Shown here: one piece after another, positions 1 to 9,291 of the stretch | How the letters are laid out: every line of letters starts with the position of its first letter | Position numbering within the stretch: position 1 is the first letter of the stretch | Source: Bdellovibrionales bacterium | GTDB lineage: Bacteria; Bdellovibrionota; Bdellovibrionia; Bdellovibrionales; UBA1609 | Length of the DNA: 37,592 nucleotides | Direction: 5' to 3' | Assembly (NCBI GenBank): GCA_015163875.1 | Contig: JAAOIH010000011.1 | Coordinates: 1-37,592, forward strand | Notes under the pieces: generated by a model | Databases searched by the model: none | What the model saw: only the letters and a program-made list of their open reading frames with translations | What the model was told of the DNA's origin: nothing | Program-made: the position numbers and the translations under genes

Positions 1-29
1 AAAACAAAAAAAAGTACAAAAAAGTTTCT

Positions 30-65
30 TATGTAATGAAAGTTCCAACTAAAAACTATTACATA
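30..65. repeat. Inverted repeat TATGTAAT(30-37)/ATTACATA(58-65) with inner AGTT/AACT
   Basis: Read directly: tatgtaatgaaagttccaactaaaaactattacata. Confidence 0.5.
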
Positions 66-83
66 GGTTGCGGATACTATCCC

Positions 84-159
84 AAAAAGTAAGGCTTAAA
101 ATAATTAAGTCTTGCCACGCCTCCCTAAAAAGTAAGGCTTAAAATAATTAAGTCTTGCC
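84..159. repeat. Tandem direct repeat: two identical 33-nt copies (84-116 and 127-159, period 43), each a self-complementary hairpin
   Basis: aaaaagtaaggcttaaaataattaagtcttgcc occurs twice; AAGGCTTAA/TTAAGTCTT pair with one G-U wobble. Confidence 0.9.
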
Positions 160-188
160 CGCCACCTCCTAAAATGATACTTATTTTA

Positions 189-284
189 TGGTTTTGATTT
201 TTTTTGCAAAACAAGGCTCTCTGCGACTCAGCCCGAAGGTATGCTTGAGCAGATAGCCTTGTTTTGAAAAAAAAATCAAAACCA
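189..284. repeat. Long imperfect inverted repeat (29-nt arms 190-218/255-283, one mismatch) enclosing a structured GC-richer loop
   Basis: ggttttgattttttttgcaaaacaaggct ... agccttgttttgaaaaaaaaatcaaaacc. Confidence 0.9.
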
Positions 285-292
285 AAAACACA

Positions 293-338
293 TCTATCTT
301 AAAAACCTTGGTGTCTATTAAAAAGACCAAAAGATAGA
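293..338 (+). promoter_or_regulatory. Candidate rpsB 5' leader hairpin just upstream of the Shine-Dalgarno sequence
   Basis: Nested complementarity TCTATCTT(293-300)/AAGATAGA(331-338) and TTGGT..C/GACCAA; SD aaggaga at ~349-355. Confidence 0.5.
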
Positions 339-359
339 GAGGCTAACTAAGGAGACAAT

Positions 360-1259
360 ATGTCAAAAATAAGCATTAAAGAAATGTTAGAAGCAGGGGT
401 ACATTTCGGCCATCAGTCTGATCGCTGGAACCCAAAAATGAAGCCTTACATTTACACATCTAAACAAGGCACTCACATTATAGATTTACAACAAACTTTG
501 CGATACAGCACTATTGCTTTAGAATTTGTAAAAAAATTAGGATCACAGGGTAAAAAAATTGTTTTTGTTGGAACAAAAACTCAAGCTGCTCCAGTTGTAA
601 AAGCTGCAGCTGAATCTTGCGGACAATATTTTGTTGTAAAAAGATGGCTTGGTGGAACTTTAACTAATTTTGCTACAATTAAAAACAGCATTGATTGGCT
701 TAAAAAAATTGATCAAATGAGAGAAAAAGGTCAGCTTGATCAATTTGTTAAAAAAGAAAAACTTCGTATTGAAAAAAAATATATTAAAATGGATGATTTT
801 TTAGAGGGGATTAAAGAATTAAAAGAGGCACCTGATGCAGTTTTTATCATCGACACTGTTAAAGAAAAAACCGCAGTTCTTGAAGCTCGCAAATTAGGAC
901 TTCCTGTAATTGGAGTGGTAGACACTAATGCAAATCCAGAATTAATTGACTACCCTATTCCAGGAAATGATGACTCAATAAAAGCAATTACTTTATTTTG
1001 TCAGGCAGTTGCAGATTCTTACAACGAAGGTAAAAAAGATTTTAAAGAGCAAGTGTCTAATGAAAAATACGACAACAGCTCTAAAGAAAAAACACAAACT
1101 GAAGAAGGCGGCACTGGTAGAAAAATGGTAGCAGCCGGAATGGCAGAAGCAGTTGAGATTGAAGAAGAATTAGAAAGTAAAAAAACAGAAACAATAGACA
1201 AGGCAACTCAAGAACAATTAGACAAATTAAAAAAACAAAGTGAGTGGACTAAAAAATAA
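360..1259 (+). CDS. rpsB: 30S ribosomal protein S2 with Lys/Glu-rich C-terminal extension
   Basis: MLEAGVHFGHQ..WNPKMKPYI, KRWLGGTLTNF, PVIGVVDTNANP..PGNDDSIKAI motifs; followed by tsf. Confidence 0.97.
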   Translation: MSKISIKEMLEAGVHFGHQSDRWNPKMKPYIYTSKQGTHIIDLQQTLRYSTIALEFVKKLGSQGKKIVFVGTKTQAAPVVKAAAESCGQYFVVKRWLGGTLTNFATIKNSIDWLKKIDQMREKGQLDQFVKKEKLRIEKKYIKMDDFLEGIKELKEAPDAVFIIDTVKEKTAVLEARKLGLPVIGVVDTNANPELIDYPIPGNDDSIKAITLFCQAVADSYNEGKKDFKEQVSNEKYDNSSKEKTQTEEGGTGRKMVAAGMAEAVEIEEELESKKTETIDKATQEQLDKLKKQSEWTKK

Positions 1260-1330
1260 AATCTCGCTAAAAATAAAAAACTAATTAAAAATAAAAATTT
1301 TATTAAAAAATAAAAAACTAGAGGTACAAA

Positions 1331-1978
1331 GTGACAATTTCAGCTGGAATGATTAAAGACTTAAGAAATAAAACTCAAGCCGGAATGCTTGATTGCAAAA
1401 AAGCCTTAGAGGCAAGCAAGGGTGATTTTGAAAAATCAATTGAATGGCTAAGAGCAAAAGGATTAAGCTCTGCTGGAAAAAAATCTGATCGCATAGCTGC
1501 CGAAGGTGGGATTACATCTTACATTCACGCAGGTGGCAGCATGGGTGTTTTATTAGAGGTGAATTCAGAAACAGATTTTGTTGCAAAAAATGAAAGCTTT
1601 AAAGATTTTTGTAAAGATTTATCTTTACACATTGTTGCTCAAAAACCTTTATATGTAAAAGAAGAAGATGTACCTGCTAAAGATATAGAAAAAGAAAAAT
1701 CTGTTTTAAAAGCTAAAGCTTTAGAAGAGGGAAAAAAACCAGAATTTTTAGATAAAATTTTAAATGGACAAATTAATAAATGGTTATCTGATGTTTGCTT
1801 AATGAAACAAAAATTTGTAAAAGATCCAGATGTAACAATCGAAGATGTATTAAAAACTACAATTGCAACTTTAGGCGAAAACATTGTTATACGAAGATTT
1901 GTTAGATGGGAATTAGGTGAAGGCTTAGAAAAAAAGAAAGAAGATTTTGCAGCAGAAGTAAAAGCTCAATTAAATTAA
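1331..1978 (+). CDS. tsf: Elongation factor Ts (GTG start)
   Basis: [36 protein letters not shown]; context. Confidence 0.97.
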   Translation: MTISAGMIKDLRNKTQAGMLDCKKALEASKGDFEKSIEWLRAKGLSSAGKKSDRIAAEGGITSYIHAGGSMGVLLEVNSETDFVAKNESFKDFCKDLSLHIVAQKPLYVKEEDVPAKDIEKEKSVLKAKALEEGKKPEFLDKILNGQINKWLSDVCLMKQKFVKDPDVTIEDVLKTTIATLGENIVIRRFVRWELGEGLEKKKEDFAAEVKAQLN

Positions 1979-2001
1979 ACAAAATTAAACAAAACAAAAT
2001 T

Positions 2002-2712
2002 ATGTCAAAAATTTATAAACGCGTTTTATTAAAAATTAGTGGCGAAGCTTTGGCTGGCAGCGCAAAACAAGGCATTGACTTAAGCGTTCTTGATCAACTT
2101 GTAGAAGATATTTTAAAAGCTCATCAAACAGGAGTGCAAATCGGAATTGTTATCGGTGGAGGTAATATTTTTAGAGGTGTATCGGCTGCAACTCAAGGAA
2201 TGGACAGAGCAAGTTCTGACTATATGGGAATGCTTGCAACTTGTATTAATAGTTTAGCACTTCAAGATGCTTTAGAAAAACGCGGATTAGAAACTAGATT
2301 GCAAACAGCTATTGAAATGTCATCAATTGCCGAAGCTTATATTCGTAGACGAGCAGATAGACATTTAAATAAAAATCGCATTGTTATTTTTGGAGCAGGA
2401 ACAGGAAGCCCTTATTTTACAACCGACACAGCCGCTGCACTAAGGGCAACTGAACTTGGAGCAGATATTTTATTAAAAGCAACTAATGTAGAAGGGGTTT
2501 ACGACAAAGATCCACAAGATAACAAAGATGCTAAAATGTATAAACAAGTTTCTTACTCTGATGTATTAAATAAAAAATTAAAAATTATGGACTACACCGC
2601 TATTACTTTATGCATGGAAAATAATTTACCTATTATAGCTTTTAATTTACATAAACCTGGAAATATAGCCGAGGTTATTAAAAGCCAAAGCATAGGAACT
2701 TTAATTTCTTAA
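2002..2712 (+). CDS. pyrH: UMP kinase
   Basis: [38 protein letters not shown]; context. Confidence 0.97.
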   Translation: MSKIYKRVLLKISGEALAGSAKQGIDLSVLDQLVEDILKAHQTGVQIGIVIGGGNIFRGVSAATQGMDRASSDYMGMLATCINSLALQDALEKRGLETRLQTAIEMSSIAEAYIRRRADRHLNKNRIVIFGAGTGSPYFTTDTAAALRATELGADILLKATNVEGVYDKDPQDNKDAKMYKQVSYSDVLNKKLKIMDYTAITLCMENNLPIIAFNLHKPGNIAEVIKSQSIGTLIS

Positions 2713-2722
2713 AAGGCCAGCT

Positions 2723-3280
2723 ATGACAAAAGAAGTTTTAGATACTGCAAAAAATAATATGTTAAAAAGTATTGAATCTTTAAAACAAGATTTACAAAAA
2801 ATCAGAACTGGCCGTGCAAATGTGTCAATGCTTGATGGAATTATGGTTAACTATTATGGACAAAGCACATCACTTAGCCAAGTTGCCACAATAGCTTGCC
2901 CAGATGCTAAAACTTTTAGCATCACACCTTGGGAAACAAATGTTTTAAAAGATATAGAGGCATCTATTTTAAATTCTGCATTGGGAATGGCTCCGATTAA
3001 TGACGGAAAAATGATAAGAATAAAAGTTCCAGAACTAACCGAAGACAGAAGAAAAGATTTGGTAAAGCAGATGAAAACCAATTTAGAAAAAGTTAAAATT
3101 AGTATTCGTAATATTCGCAGAGATGCAAACGAACACTTTAAAAAATTACAAAATAATAAAGACATAACAGAAGACGAAAAAAAACAATGCGAAGACGAAG
3201 TACAAAAATTTACAAATAATTATATTGATCAAGTAGGACAATTAGGCGAAGCAAAAACCAAAGAACTTATGACAGTTTAA
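2723..3280 (+). CDS. frr: Ribosome recycling factor
   Basis: LQKIRTGRANVSMLDGIMVNYYG, PELTEDRRKDLVKQ; context. Confidence 0.97.
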   Translation: MTKEVLDTAKNNMLKSIESLKQDLQKIRTGRANVSMLDGIMVNYYGQSTSLSQVATIACPDAKTFSITPWETNVLKDIEASILNSALGMAPINDGKMIRIKVPELTEDRRKDLVKQMKTNLEKVKISIRNIRRDANEHFKKLQNNKDITEDEKKQCEDEVQKFTNNYIDQVGQLGEAKTKELMTV

Positions 3281-3287
3281 ATATTCT

Positions 3288-4031
3288 ATGAATAACTTAA
3301 ATCATATTGCTATTATTATGGATGGCAATAATCGTTGGGCAAAAAATACAAACTCAACAAGCTCTTTTACAGGTCACACAGAAGGCCTTAAACAAGCAAG
3401 AACTATTATTGAGTATTGTGCTAAAATAAAATTAAATTACTTATCTTTATTTGTGTTTAGTACAGAAAATTGGAGCAGACCTAAAACAGAAATTACTTTT
3501 TTAATGAAGCTGCTAGACAACAGCGTTCAAAAAGAATTACCTTTGTTAATAAAAAATAATATACAACTACACCTTATAGGTGACCTAGCACCCCTCCCAA
3601 AAAAAACAAAAGATAGTCTTTTAGCTGTGGTAAAAAAAAGTAAACAATGCACTGGATTGCGTTTAATTTTAGCTATTAATTATGGCGGAAGACTTGATAT
3701 CACCCAAGCCTGTCAGTCTTATATTAAAGAGCAAGTGTCTAAAATTATAGAAAAAGACAATGGCTCTTTGTCTAAAAAACTATTAACTATTTCTGATAAC
3801 TTAAATGAAAAAAAATTAAACAACTTTATGTATTCATCTATTGCCCCAGATCCGGATTTAATTATAAGAACTAGCGGCGAAACTCGTTTGTCTAATTTTT
3901 ATTTGTGGTCATCAGCTTATAGCGAAATTATGTGGACAGATAAACTTTGGCCAGATTTTCAACCAAAAGATTTGCAAAATTGTATTAATGATTTTAAAAA
4001 TAAACAAAGACGGTTTGGAAGCAGGGCTTAA
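3288..4031 (+). CDS. uppS: Isoprenyl (undecaprenyl) diphosphate synthase
   Basis: HIAIIMDGNNRWAK, FSTENWSRP, DLIIRTSGETRLSNFYLWSSAYSE. Confidence 0.95.
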   Translation: MNNLNHIAIIMDGNNRWAKNTNSTSSFTGHTEGLKQARTIIEYCAKIKLNYLSLFVFSTENWSRPKTEITFLMKLLDNSVQKELPLLIKNNIQLHLIGDLAPLPKKTKDSLLAVVKKSKQCTGLRLILAINYGGRLDITQACQSYIKEQVSKIIEKDNGSLSKKLLTISDNLNEKKLNNFMYSSIAPDPDLIIRTSGETRLSNFYLWSSAYSEIMWTDKLWPDFQPKDLQNCINDFKNKQRRFGSRA

Positions 4032-4050
4032 AAATTTTAAAAAGGGTTTA

Positions 4051-4893
4051 ATGAAAAAGAAAAATTTTATTATCAGAGTCATAAGTGTCTTGACATTAAT
4101 TAGTACTTTGTATTTTAGTCACTATTTTTATGGCCTGTACGGCTTAAGTTTTTGTTTATTTATTTATGCACTTCAAGTAAATAGAGAAATGCATCAATTA
4201 TTATTTTCAGAAAATTTAGTTTCAAAGCTTTTTTATTATTCAAATTTAATATTAAGTAGTATTTGTCTGTTTGTTGCATACATTACTCCTATTTACATGG
4301 CCCTGCCTTTGTTAGTTTTTTTTATAGTATTACAAATTTTATTTAGTTTTTTTGAATCCAAAAAAAGAAATAGTATCGAGCACACTACTGAATTAATATT
4401 TAAAAATTTATTTTTAATTTTTTATTTTATAATTGGAGCAATGTCATGTATTAGGCTTATTAATTCTCCAATGGGGCTTCCGTTATTTATTATTATGTTA
4501 ATTTCTGTAGGATCTGTTGATATTTTTGCATACATTGGAGGTAGTTTTTTTAAAGGTCCAAAATTACTAGAATATATATCACCTAATAAAAGTATATCTG
4601 GAGCAATTACAGGCTTAATTATGGGTACAATTACGGGCGTAATAAGTTTTAAATATTATTTTCCAGAATTATCACTGTTAATAACAATTCCATTTTCGTT
4701 GTCAGTGTCAGTTGTGTCACAGGTGGGGGATTTAATAGAATCTGCATTTAAAAGAAGTGCTAACAAAAAAAATTCTGGCAATTTTTTACCAGGCCACGGA
4801 GGCCTGCTAGACAGAGTAGACAGCATTTTGTTAACAGCTCCTTTATTTTTTTTCATATCTTGGACGCTGGTCTATGTTATGGTAAAAAATTAA
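4051..4893 (+). CDS. cdsA: Phosphatidate cytidylyltransferase (ORF opens at 3988; ATG at 4051 avoids the uppS overlap)
   Basis: Multi-TM; SPNKSISGAITGLIMG and SQVGDLIESAFKRSANKKNSGNFLPGHGGLLDRVDS CdsA signature. Confidence 0.93.
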   Translation: MKKKNFIIRVISVLTLISTLYFSHYFYGLYGLSFCLFIYALQVNREMHQLLFSENLVSKLFYYSNLILSSICLFVAYITPIYMALPLLVFFIVLQILFSFFESKKRNSIEHTTELIFKNLFLIFYFIIGAMSCIRLINSPMGLPLFIIMLISVGSVDIFAYIGGSFFKGPKLLEYISPNKSISGAITGLIMGTITGVISFKYYFPELSLLITIPFSLSVSVVSQVGDLIESAFKRSANKKNSGNFLPGHGGLLDRVDSILLTAPLFFFISWTLVYVMVKN

Positions 4894-4936
4894 ATTCTTT
4901 ATTGCCCCTAAGTATTTTTTTATACACAATGTTGTC

Positions 4937-6730
4937 ATGGATATTATAATTAACTTTATTACTAATGTACTTTCAAGTGTTGGGCCTTTTATTTTACTAC
5001 TAGGTATTTTAATTTTTATTCACGAATTTGGACATTTTATTATTGCCAAATATTGTGGCGTAAAAGTTGAAATTTTTAGTCTTGGATTTGGCAAAAAAAT
5101 TCTACAATACACTGCTAAAAGTGGGACTTGTTATTGTATATCTCTTATTCCATTGGGAGGTTATGTAAAAATGTATGGGGAGTCTCCTGGCGTAAAAATA
5201 CCAAAAGAGAGTCAGCATTTAGCCTTTACTCACAAAAATGTTTATCAAAGAATTGCCATTGTTATAGCCGGCCCTTTAATGAATTTATTTTTAGCAGCTT
5301 TTATTTTTTCTGGTCTTGGTTATTTTGGAGAGCAGGTTCCATCATCTAATTTAGGTGATGTTGTTGTAAAATCTGAAGCTTATAAAGCTGGATTTAGATC
5401 TGGAGATAAAATTTTATCTTTAAATCAAAAAAAAATATCTAATTTTTTAGAAATTAACCAATACATAGAGGGTCGTCCTAATAAAAAAATTACTGCTTTA
5501 ATTAAACGAAATAACTCATCTAAAAAAGAAATTGTTTTTACTACTATAAAAATTAAAAATCCTAATCCAGTTGCAGAAAAAGAACAGATTGGGTTTTTGT
5601 CTGGAATAGGTTACACATCACAAAGCCCTATTGTTTGGGTTCAAAAAAGTTCGCCTATATTTAGCTTAATAAATTCTTTTGACGCTAAGGTTGATGATGG
5701 CATTAGTGCTAAAAAATCTGATGGCATTAGTGCTAAAAAAAACTCACATAATATTATAAAAATTTTATCTATAAATAAAAAACCTATTAAATATTTATGG
5801 GAGCTAAAGCAAGAGCTGGTACAGGCAATACTAAGCAATAAAAAAACTATTGTATTACAAACAGGAAAAAGTGTTAGTAGTTTTAATATTAAGCTATCCC
5901 CCTCCCCTGCAAATATTGTTATAAACAAAATAAGTTTATTAAAACATATTAGAAAAAAAACTAATATTAATAAAATTAACACAAAAAATATTTTTAACTT
6001 ACTTAAAATAAAATCTTGCGACCTGTGTTTAGGTTTAGTAAAAAAAGACAGCCCAGCACACAAAGCTGGGTTAAAAGCTACAGACAGACTTTTTAGTATA
6101 AACAATAAATATTTAAATCACTGGGGAGACACTCCAAAAATTATTAAATCATTTAAAGAGGGACAAAGAGCTTTATTGATTAAATTTATTAGAAATAATA
6201 AAATACAAACTACCGAGCTTACTCCAAAGGCTACTAAAATAAATTTACCAACTGGCGAAATAGAAACTAGGTTTATGGTAGGCATTGCACCTTTAATTGA
6301 TTTAAGCATAAGGTTTACTCCAAGAAAAGTAACTGGTCTGTTAAATATTATTAATTACGGCTGGTCTGAAGCAATCAAATGGACAAAACTTACAATGTTA
6401 AGCGTTGCAAGAATGTTTCAAAATAAAGTATCTTCAAGAAATTTAGCTGGAGTTTTAAGCATTGGCAAAATGGCTAAAGACTCTTTAGATGTTGGTTGGT
6501 ATGCATTTTTTAGATTAATGGCTATAATATCTATTAATTTATTTTTATTAAATTTATTACCAATCCCCGTGCTAGATGGTGGACATCTATTAATTTACAT
6601 AATAGAAGTTATCCGTGGAGGAAAAAAAATTAGCTTACGCAAAATTGAAATTGCACAAGGAGTTGGTTTTATATTATTAATAAGCTTAATGTTTTACTCT
6701 TTGTTTAACGACATTATGCGTTTTTTATAA
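4937..6730 (+). CDS. rseP: RseP-type site-2 intramembrane zinc metalloprotease with PDZ domains
   Basis: HEFGHF active site, C-terminal LLPIPVLDGGHLL motif, PDZ-like segments. Confidence 0.93.
   Translation: MDIIINFITNVLSSVGPFILLLGILIFIHEFGHFIIAKYCGVKVEIFSLGFGKKILQYTAKSGTCYCISLIPLGGYVKMYGESPGVKIPKESQHLAFTHKNVYQRIAIVIAGPLMNLFLAAFIFSGLGYFGEQVPSSNLGDVVVKSEAYKAGFRSGDKILSLNQKKISNFLEINQYIEGRPNKKITALIKRNNSSKKEIVFTTIKIKNPNPVAEKEQIGFLSGIGYTSQSPIVWVQKSSPIFSLINSFDAKVDDGISAKKSDGISAKKNSHNIIKILSINKKPIKYLWELKQELVQAILSNKKTIVLQTGKSVSSFNIKLSPSPANIVINKISLLKHIRKKTNINKINTKNIFNLLKIKSCDLCLGLVKKDSPAHKAGLKATDRLFSINNKYLNHWGDTPKIIKSFKEGQRALLIKFIRNNKIQTTELTPKATKINLPTGEIETRFMVGIAPLIDLSIRFTPRKVTGLLNIINYGWSEAIKWTKLTMLSVARMFQNKVSSRNLAGVLSIGKMAKDSLDVGWYAFFRLMAIISINLFLLNLLPIPVLDGGHLLIYIIEVIRGGKKISLRKIEIAQGVGFILLISLMFYSLFNDIMRFL
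5696..5743 (+). repeat. In-frame tandem duplication, two 24-bp units, inside rseP
   Basis: gatggcattagtgctaaaaaa(tct) followed by gatggcattagtgctaaaaaa(aac); encodes DGISAKKS-DGISAKKN. Confidence 0.95.
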
Positions 6731-6742
6731 AAAAATATTTTT

Positions 6743-7480
6743 ATGTTTTTATTATCTGTAGACACAAGCTCTGTTATGGGCAGCCTAAGCATTGTTAAAA
6801 CTAACAAGTCATCTTACAATTGTTTGTCGCAAAAAAAATGGACAAGTGATAAAAATAAACAATCTCACGATCAGGTAATTACTGTTTTTTTACAAGAGGC
6901 ATTACAAGAGGCCGGCATAAGTTTAAAACAATTAAAACTTATTATTTGTGGAGTTGGGCCTGGAAGCTTTACTGGTATAAGGGTAAGCGTTAATTTTGCA
7001 AAAAGCTTGGCATTTAGTTTAAAAATTCCAATTGTGCAAGTTAGCTCTTTAGAATCTTTAGCTTATCAAAATAAAAAAAAACTTATTAAAACTGATAATA
7101 AAAAAGATGCATTGCTTTCGTTAGTTCACGCATTTAGTAAAAAAATATATTTGGCCTCTTATTGTTCTTTAAATTTTTCTACTATTTTAAAAAAACAAGT
7201 TATTAATTATGATCAATTAGAAGACTTACTTAGTTTGCAAAATATAAATTGCTGGCATATCTCTGGAGACGCTTATCCTTTATTTAAAAAATATTTTTCT
7301 GACTCTATTAAAGAAAAATTTAAAATTTATCCTAAAATTGCATATCCTTGTTCTTTAAATATGATAGAATTATTTTTACAAAATTCTGAAAAACAAAAAA
7401 ACACACTTGATTGGAAGGGCTTAATGCCGTTATATATCAGAAGCTCTTCTGCAGAAGAACTTTTAAATAAAAAAAAATAA
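6743..7480 (+). CDS. tsaB: tRNA t6A biosynthesis protein TsaB
   Basis: LLSVDTSS N-terminus and GVGPGSFTGIRVSVNFAKSLAF motif. Confidence 0.9.
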   Translation: MFLLSVDTSSVMGSLSIVKTNKSSYNCLSQKKWTSDKNKQSHDQVITVFLQEALQEAGISLKQLKLIICGVGPGSFTGIRVSVNFAKSLAFSLKIPIVQVSSLESLAYQNKKKLIKTDNKKDALLSLVHAFSKKIYLASYCSLNFSTILKKQVINYDQLEDLLSLQNINCWHISGDAYPLFKKYFSDSIKEKFKIYPKIAYPCSLNMIELFLQNSEKQKNTLDWKGLMPLYIRSSSAEELLNKKK

Positions 7481-7481
7481 C

Positions 7482-8567
7482 ATGACTAAATTAAAAGAAA
7501 TTATTATTACCGCTGAGCAAAAAGATGATGGATTGCGACTAGATATTTTTATTAGCACTTTGCCAGAGGTGGATTCTAGAAGTTTGTCTCAAAAAATAAT
7601 AAAAAATAATTTAGTAAAAAATAAAAAAACTCAACAAGTTTTAAAAACCTCTTATACAGTAAAAGAGGCTGACATTTTTATTATTCAAATGCCTGAGCAA
7701 AAAACTGACAACAGCCTAAAACCATGGAATGGAAAGCTAGATATAATTTTTGAAGACGAACATCTAGCAGTTATTAATAAAGACTCAGGAATTGCAGTGC
7801 ACCCCTCGATAGGTCATCAAGAAAAAACTTTAGTTAATTTATTACTTCACCACTGTCACTCTTTGTCTATGGGGTTTAATGAAGAGCGACCAGGCATTGT
7901 TCATAGAATTGACTTGCAAACAAGTGGGCTGTTAGTGATAGCTAAAAATAATAAAAGTCATGCTTTTTTAGCAGAGCAATTTAAAAATAAAACCACTCAT
8001 CGAAAGTATTGGGCTTTAATATTTGGTCAAAGCTCCCCCTCCCAGGGAAGTATTATTAGTTGGTTAAAAAGAGACCCTAAAAATAGAAAAAAATTTGCAA
8101 GTATAACTAAAAATACTAAAAAAGAAGTTGCAGTTGTGCCTAGTGACTCGCCTTTGGTAACTCCTTTGGTAAACACAGATAAAGAAAAAAATACTTTGGA
8201 GTCAAAAAAATCTAGTGCTAAGCAGGCAATCACACATTATAAAACTTTAAAAGAACATAGTTGTGGAGTTAGTTTAGTTGAGTGCCAATTACAAACTGGA
8301 CGCACTCATCAAATCAGAGTTCATATGTCAGAGAAGGGAAATTCTATATTGGGTGACGATTTATATGGAAGACCAAGCAGGTGGAAGTCTGTTAAAGATT
8401 TACCTATACAAAATTTAGCAAAAAACTTAGACCGACTTGCATTGTGTGCTTTTGAACTTGGTTTTGTTCACCCAGTAACAAAAAAAGAACTAATGTTTAA
8501 AATAGGAATTCCAGAAAATCTAAAAGAGCTAATGACCAAGCTAAATTTTCAAAACCTAGTAAATTAG
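7482..8567 (+). CDS. rluD: RluA/RluD-family 23S rRNA pseudouridine synthase, with S4-like N-terminus and an unusual internal insertion
   Basis: GIVHRIDLQTSGLLVIAKN, LQTGRTHQIRVHM, LGDDLYG motifs. Confidence 0.88.
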   Translation: MTKLKEIIITAEQKDDGLRLDIFISTLPEVDSRSLSQKIIKNNLVKNKKTQQVLKTSYTVKEADIFIIQMPEQKTDNSLKPWNGKLDIIFEDEHLAVINKDSGIAVHPSIGHQEKTLVNLLLHHCHSLSMGFNEERPGIVHRIDLQTSGLLVIAKNNKSHAFLAEQFKNKTTHRKYWALIFGQSSPSQGSIISWLKRDPKNRKKFASITKNTKKEVAVVPSDSPLVTPLVNTDKEKNTLESKKSSAKQAITHYKTLKEHSCGVSLVECQLQTGRTHQIRVHMSEKGNSILGDDLYGRPSRWKSVKDLPIQNLAKNLDRLALCAFELGFVHPVTKKELMFKIGIPENLKELMTKLNFQNLVN

Positions 8568-8571
8568 TGCC

Positions 8572-8632
8572 GACTTAATTAATTTTAGTAAGCAATTTTA
8601 GGCTATGGCTTAATTAATTTTTGTAATCAATT
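8572..8632. repeat. Imperfect 26-bp direct repeat (8572-8597, 8607-8632) in the convergent gap
   Basis: gacttaattaattttagtaagcaatt vs ggcttaattaatttttgtaatcaatt. Confidence 0.8.
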
Positions 8633-8639
8633 GCAAGGG

Positions 8640-9230
8640 CTAGCCCACTTTTGATTTGTTATAATTTTGGTTTAATGTTTTTTCAAGTGATTGGTTTAGG
8701 GCTTTAAAATTTATATCTTTTTGTTTTAGCTGGGATTGATATTTTTTTAATATCTCGCTACTTATTATTGGTTTTCTTATTGGAGGTGTTTGGTTTTCAT
8801 AACATATAGCAAATAATTTTTTCCAATCAAAAAAATAACCTGGATCAGCCTTCCCTCTAAACCCAGCAATATGTTCGTGTCCTAAAATTTTATTTGGATC
8901 TTTTAATAAAGGATATTTTGTTTGCAAATATTTAACTAAATAAAATAAACTATCATACTGATGCTCAGAATAATTAAATAAATTTCCATTTAAATTAACA
9001 AGCTCTATGCCTATAGAAAAATCATTAAAATTTTTTAAATCTTTATTTTGTGTGTCAGAAAAACAACTTTGCCCTGAGTGCCATGCAGATTTATTAATTT
9101 CTACGCAGTTATATATTTTTCCATCGACATCAATAACAAAATGTGCAGAAACTTTAGACTTAGGGTCTAAAAAAATTTTTAAAGTTTCTTTTAAGGAACA
9201 TGCAGTATAATGAAGCACTATAAAACTCAT
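8640..9230 (-). CDS. AmpD-like N-acetylmuramoyl-L-alanine amidase (Amidase_2 fold)
   Basis: FIVLHYTA, VSAHFVID, AWHSG, SIGIELVN, ILGHEHIAGFRGKADPGYFFDW. Start set at 9230 because AAGGAGGT precedes ATGAGT with canonical spacing (ORF track opens at 9284). Confidence 0.88.
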   Translation of the reverse strand: MSFIVLHYTACSLKETLKIFLDPKSKVSAHFVIDVDGKIYNCVEINKSAWHSGQSCFSDTQNKDLKNFNDFSIGIELVNLNGNLFNYSEHQYDSLFYLVKYLQTKYPLLKDPNKILGHEHIAGFRGKADPGYFFDWKKLFAICYENQTPPIRKPIISSEILKKYQSQLKQKDINFKALNQSLEKTLNQNYNKSKVG

Positions 9231-9291
9231 ATCTACCTCCTTATTATTAAAATTAGGAGACAGATAATCAGAGTTAATAAGCATTTTTTTA

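Noticed and set aside
84-159. Possible CRISPR array
   Set aside because: Only two copies, ~10-nt spacer, no cas genes.
207-266. Rho-independent terminator upstream of rpsB
   Set aside because: The inner stem is followed by an A-tract, not a T-tract, on both strands.
190-284. tRNA-like gene in the structured loop
   Set aside because: No T-loop consensus (GGTTCRANTCC), anticodon arm or acceptor CCA pattern could be fitted.
740-925. Antisense ORF of 61 aa within rpsB, and similar antisense ORFs in tsf, frr, cdsA, rseP, rluD and glmS
   Set aside because: Each lies opposite a strongly conserved gene, with Ser/Phe/Leu-rich composition typical of shadow ORFs in AT-rich DNA and no supporting motifs.
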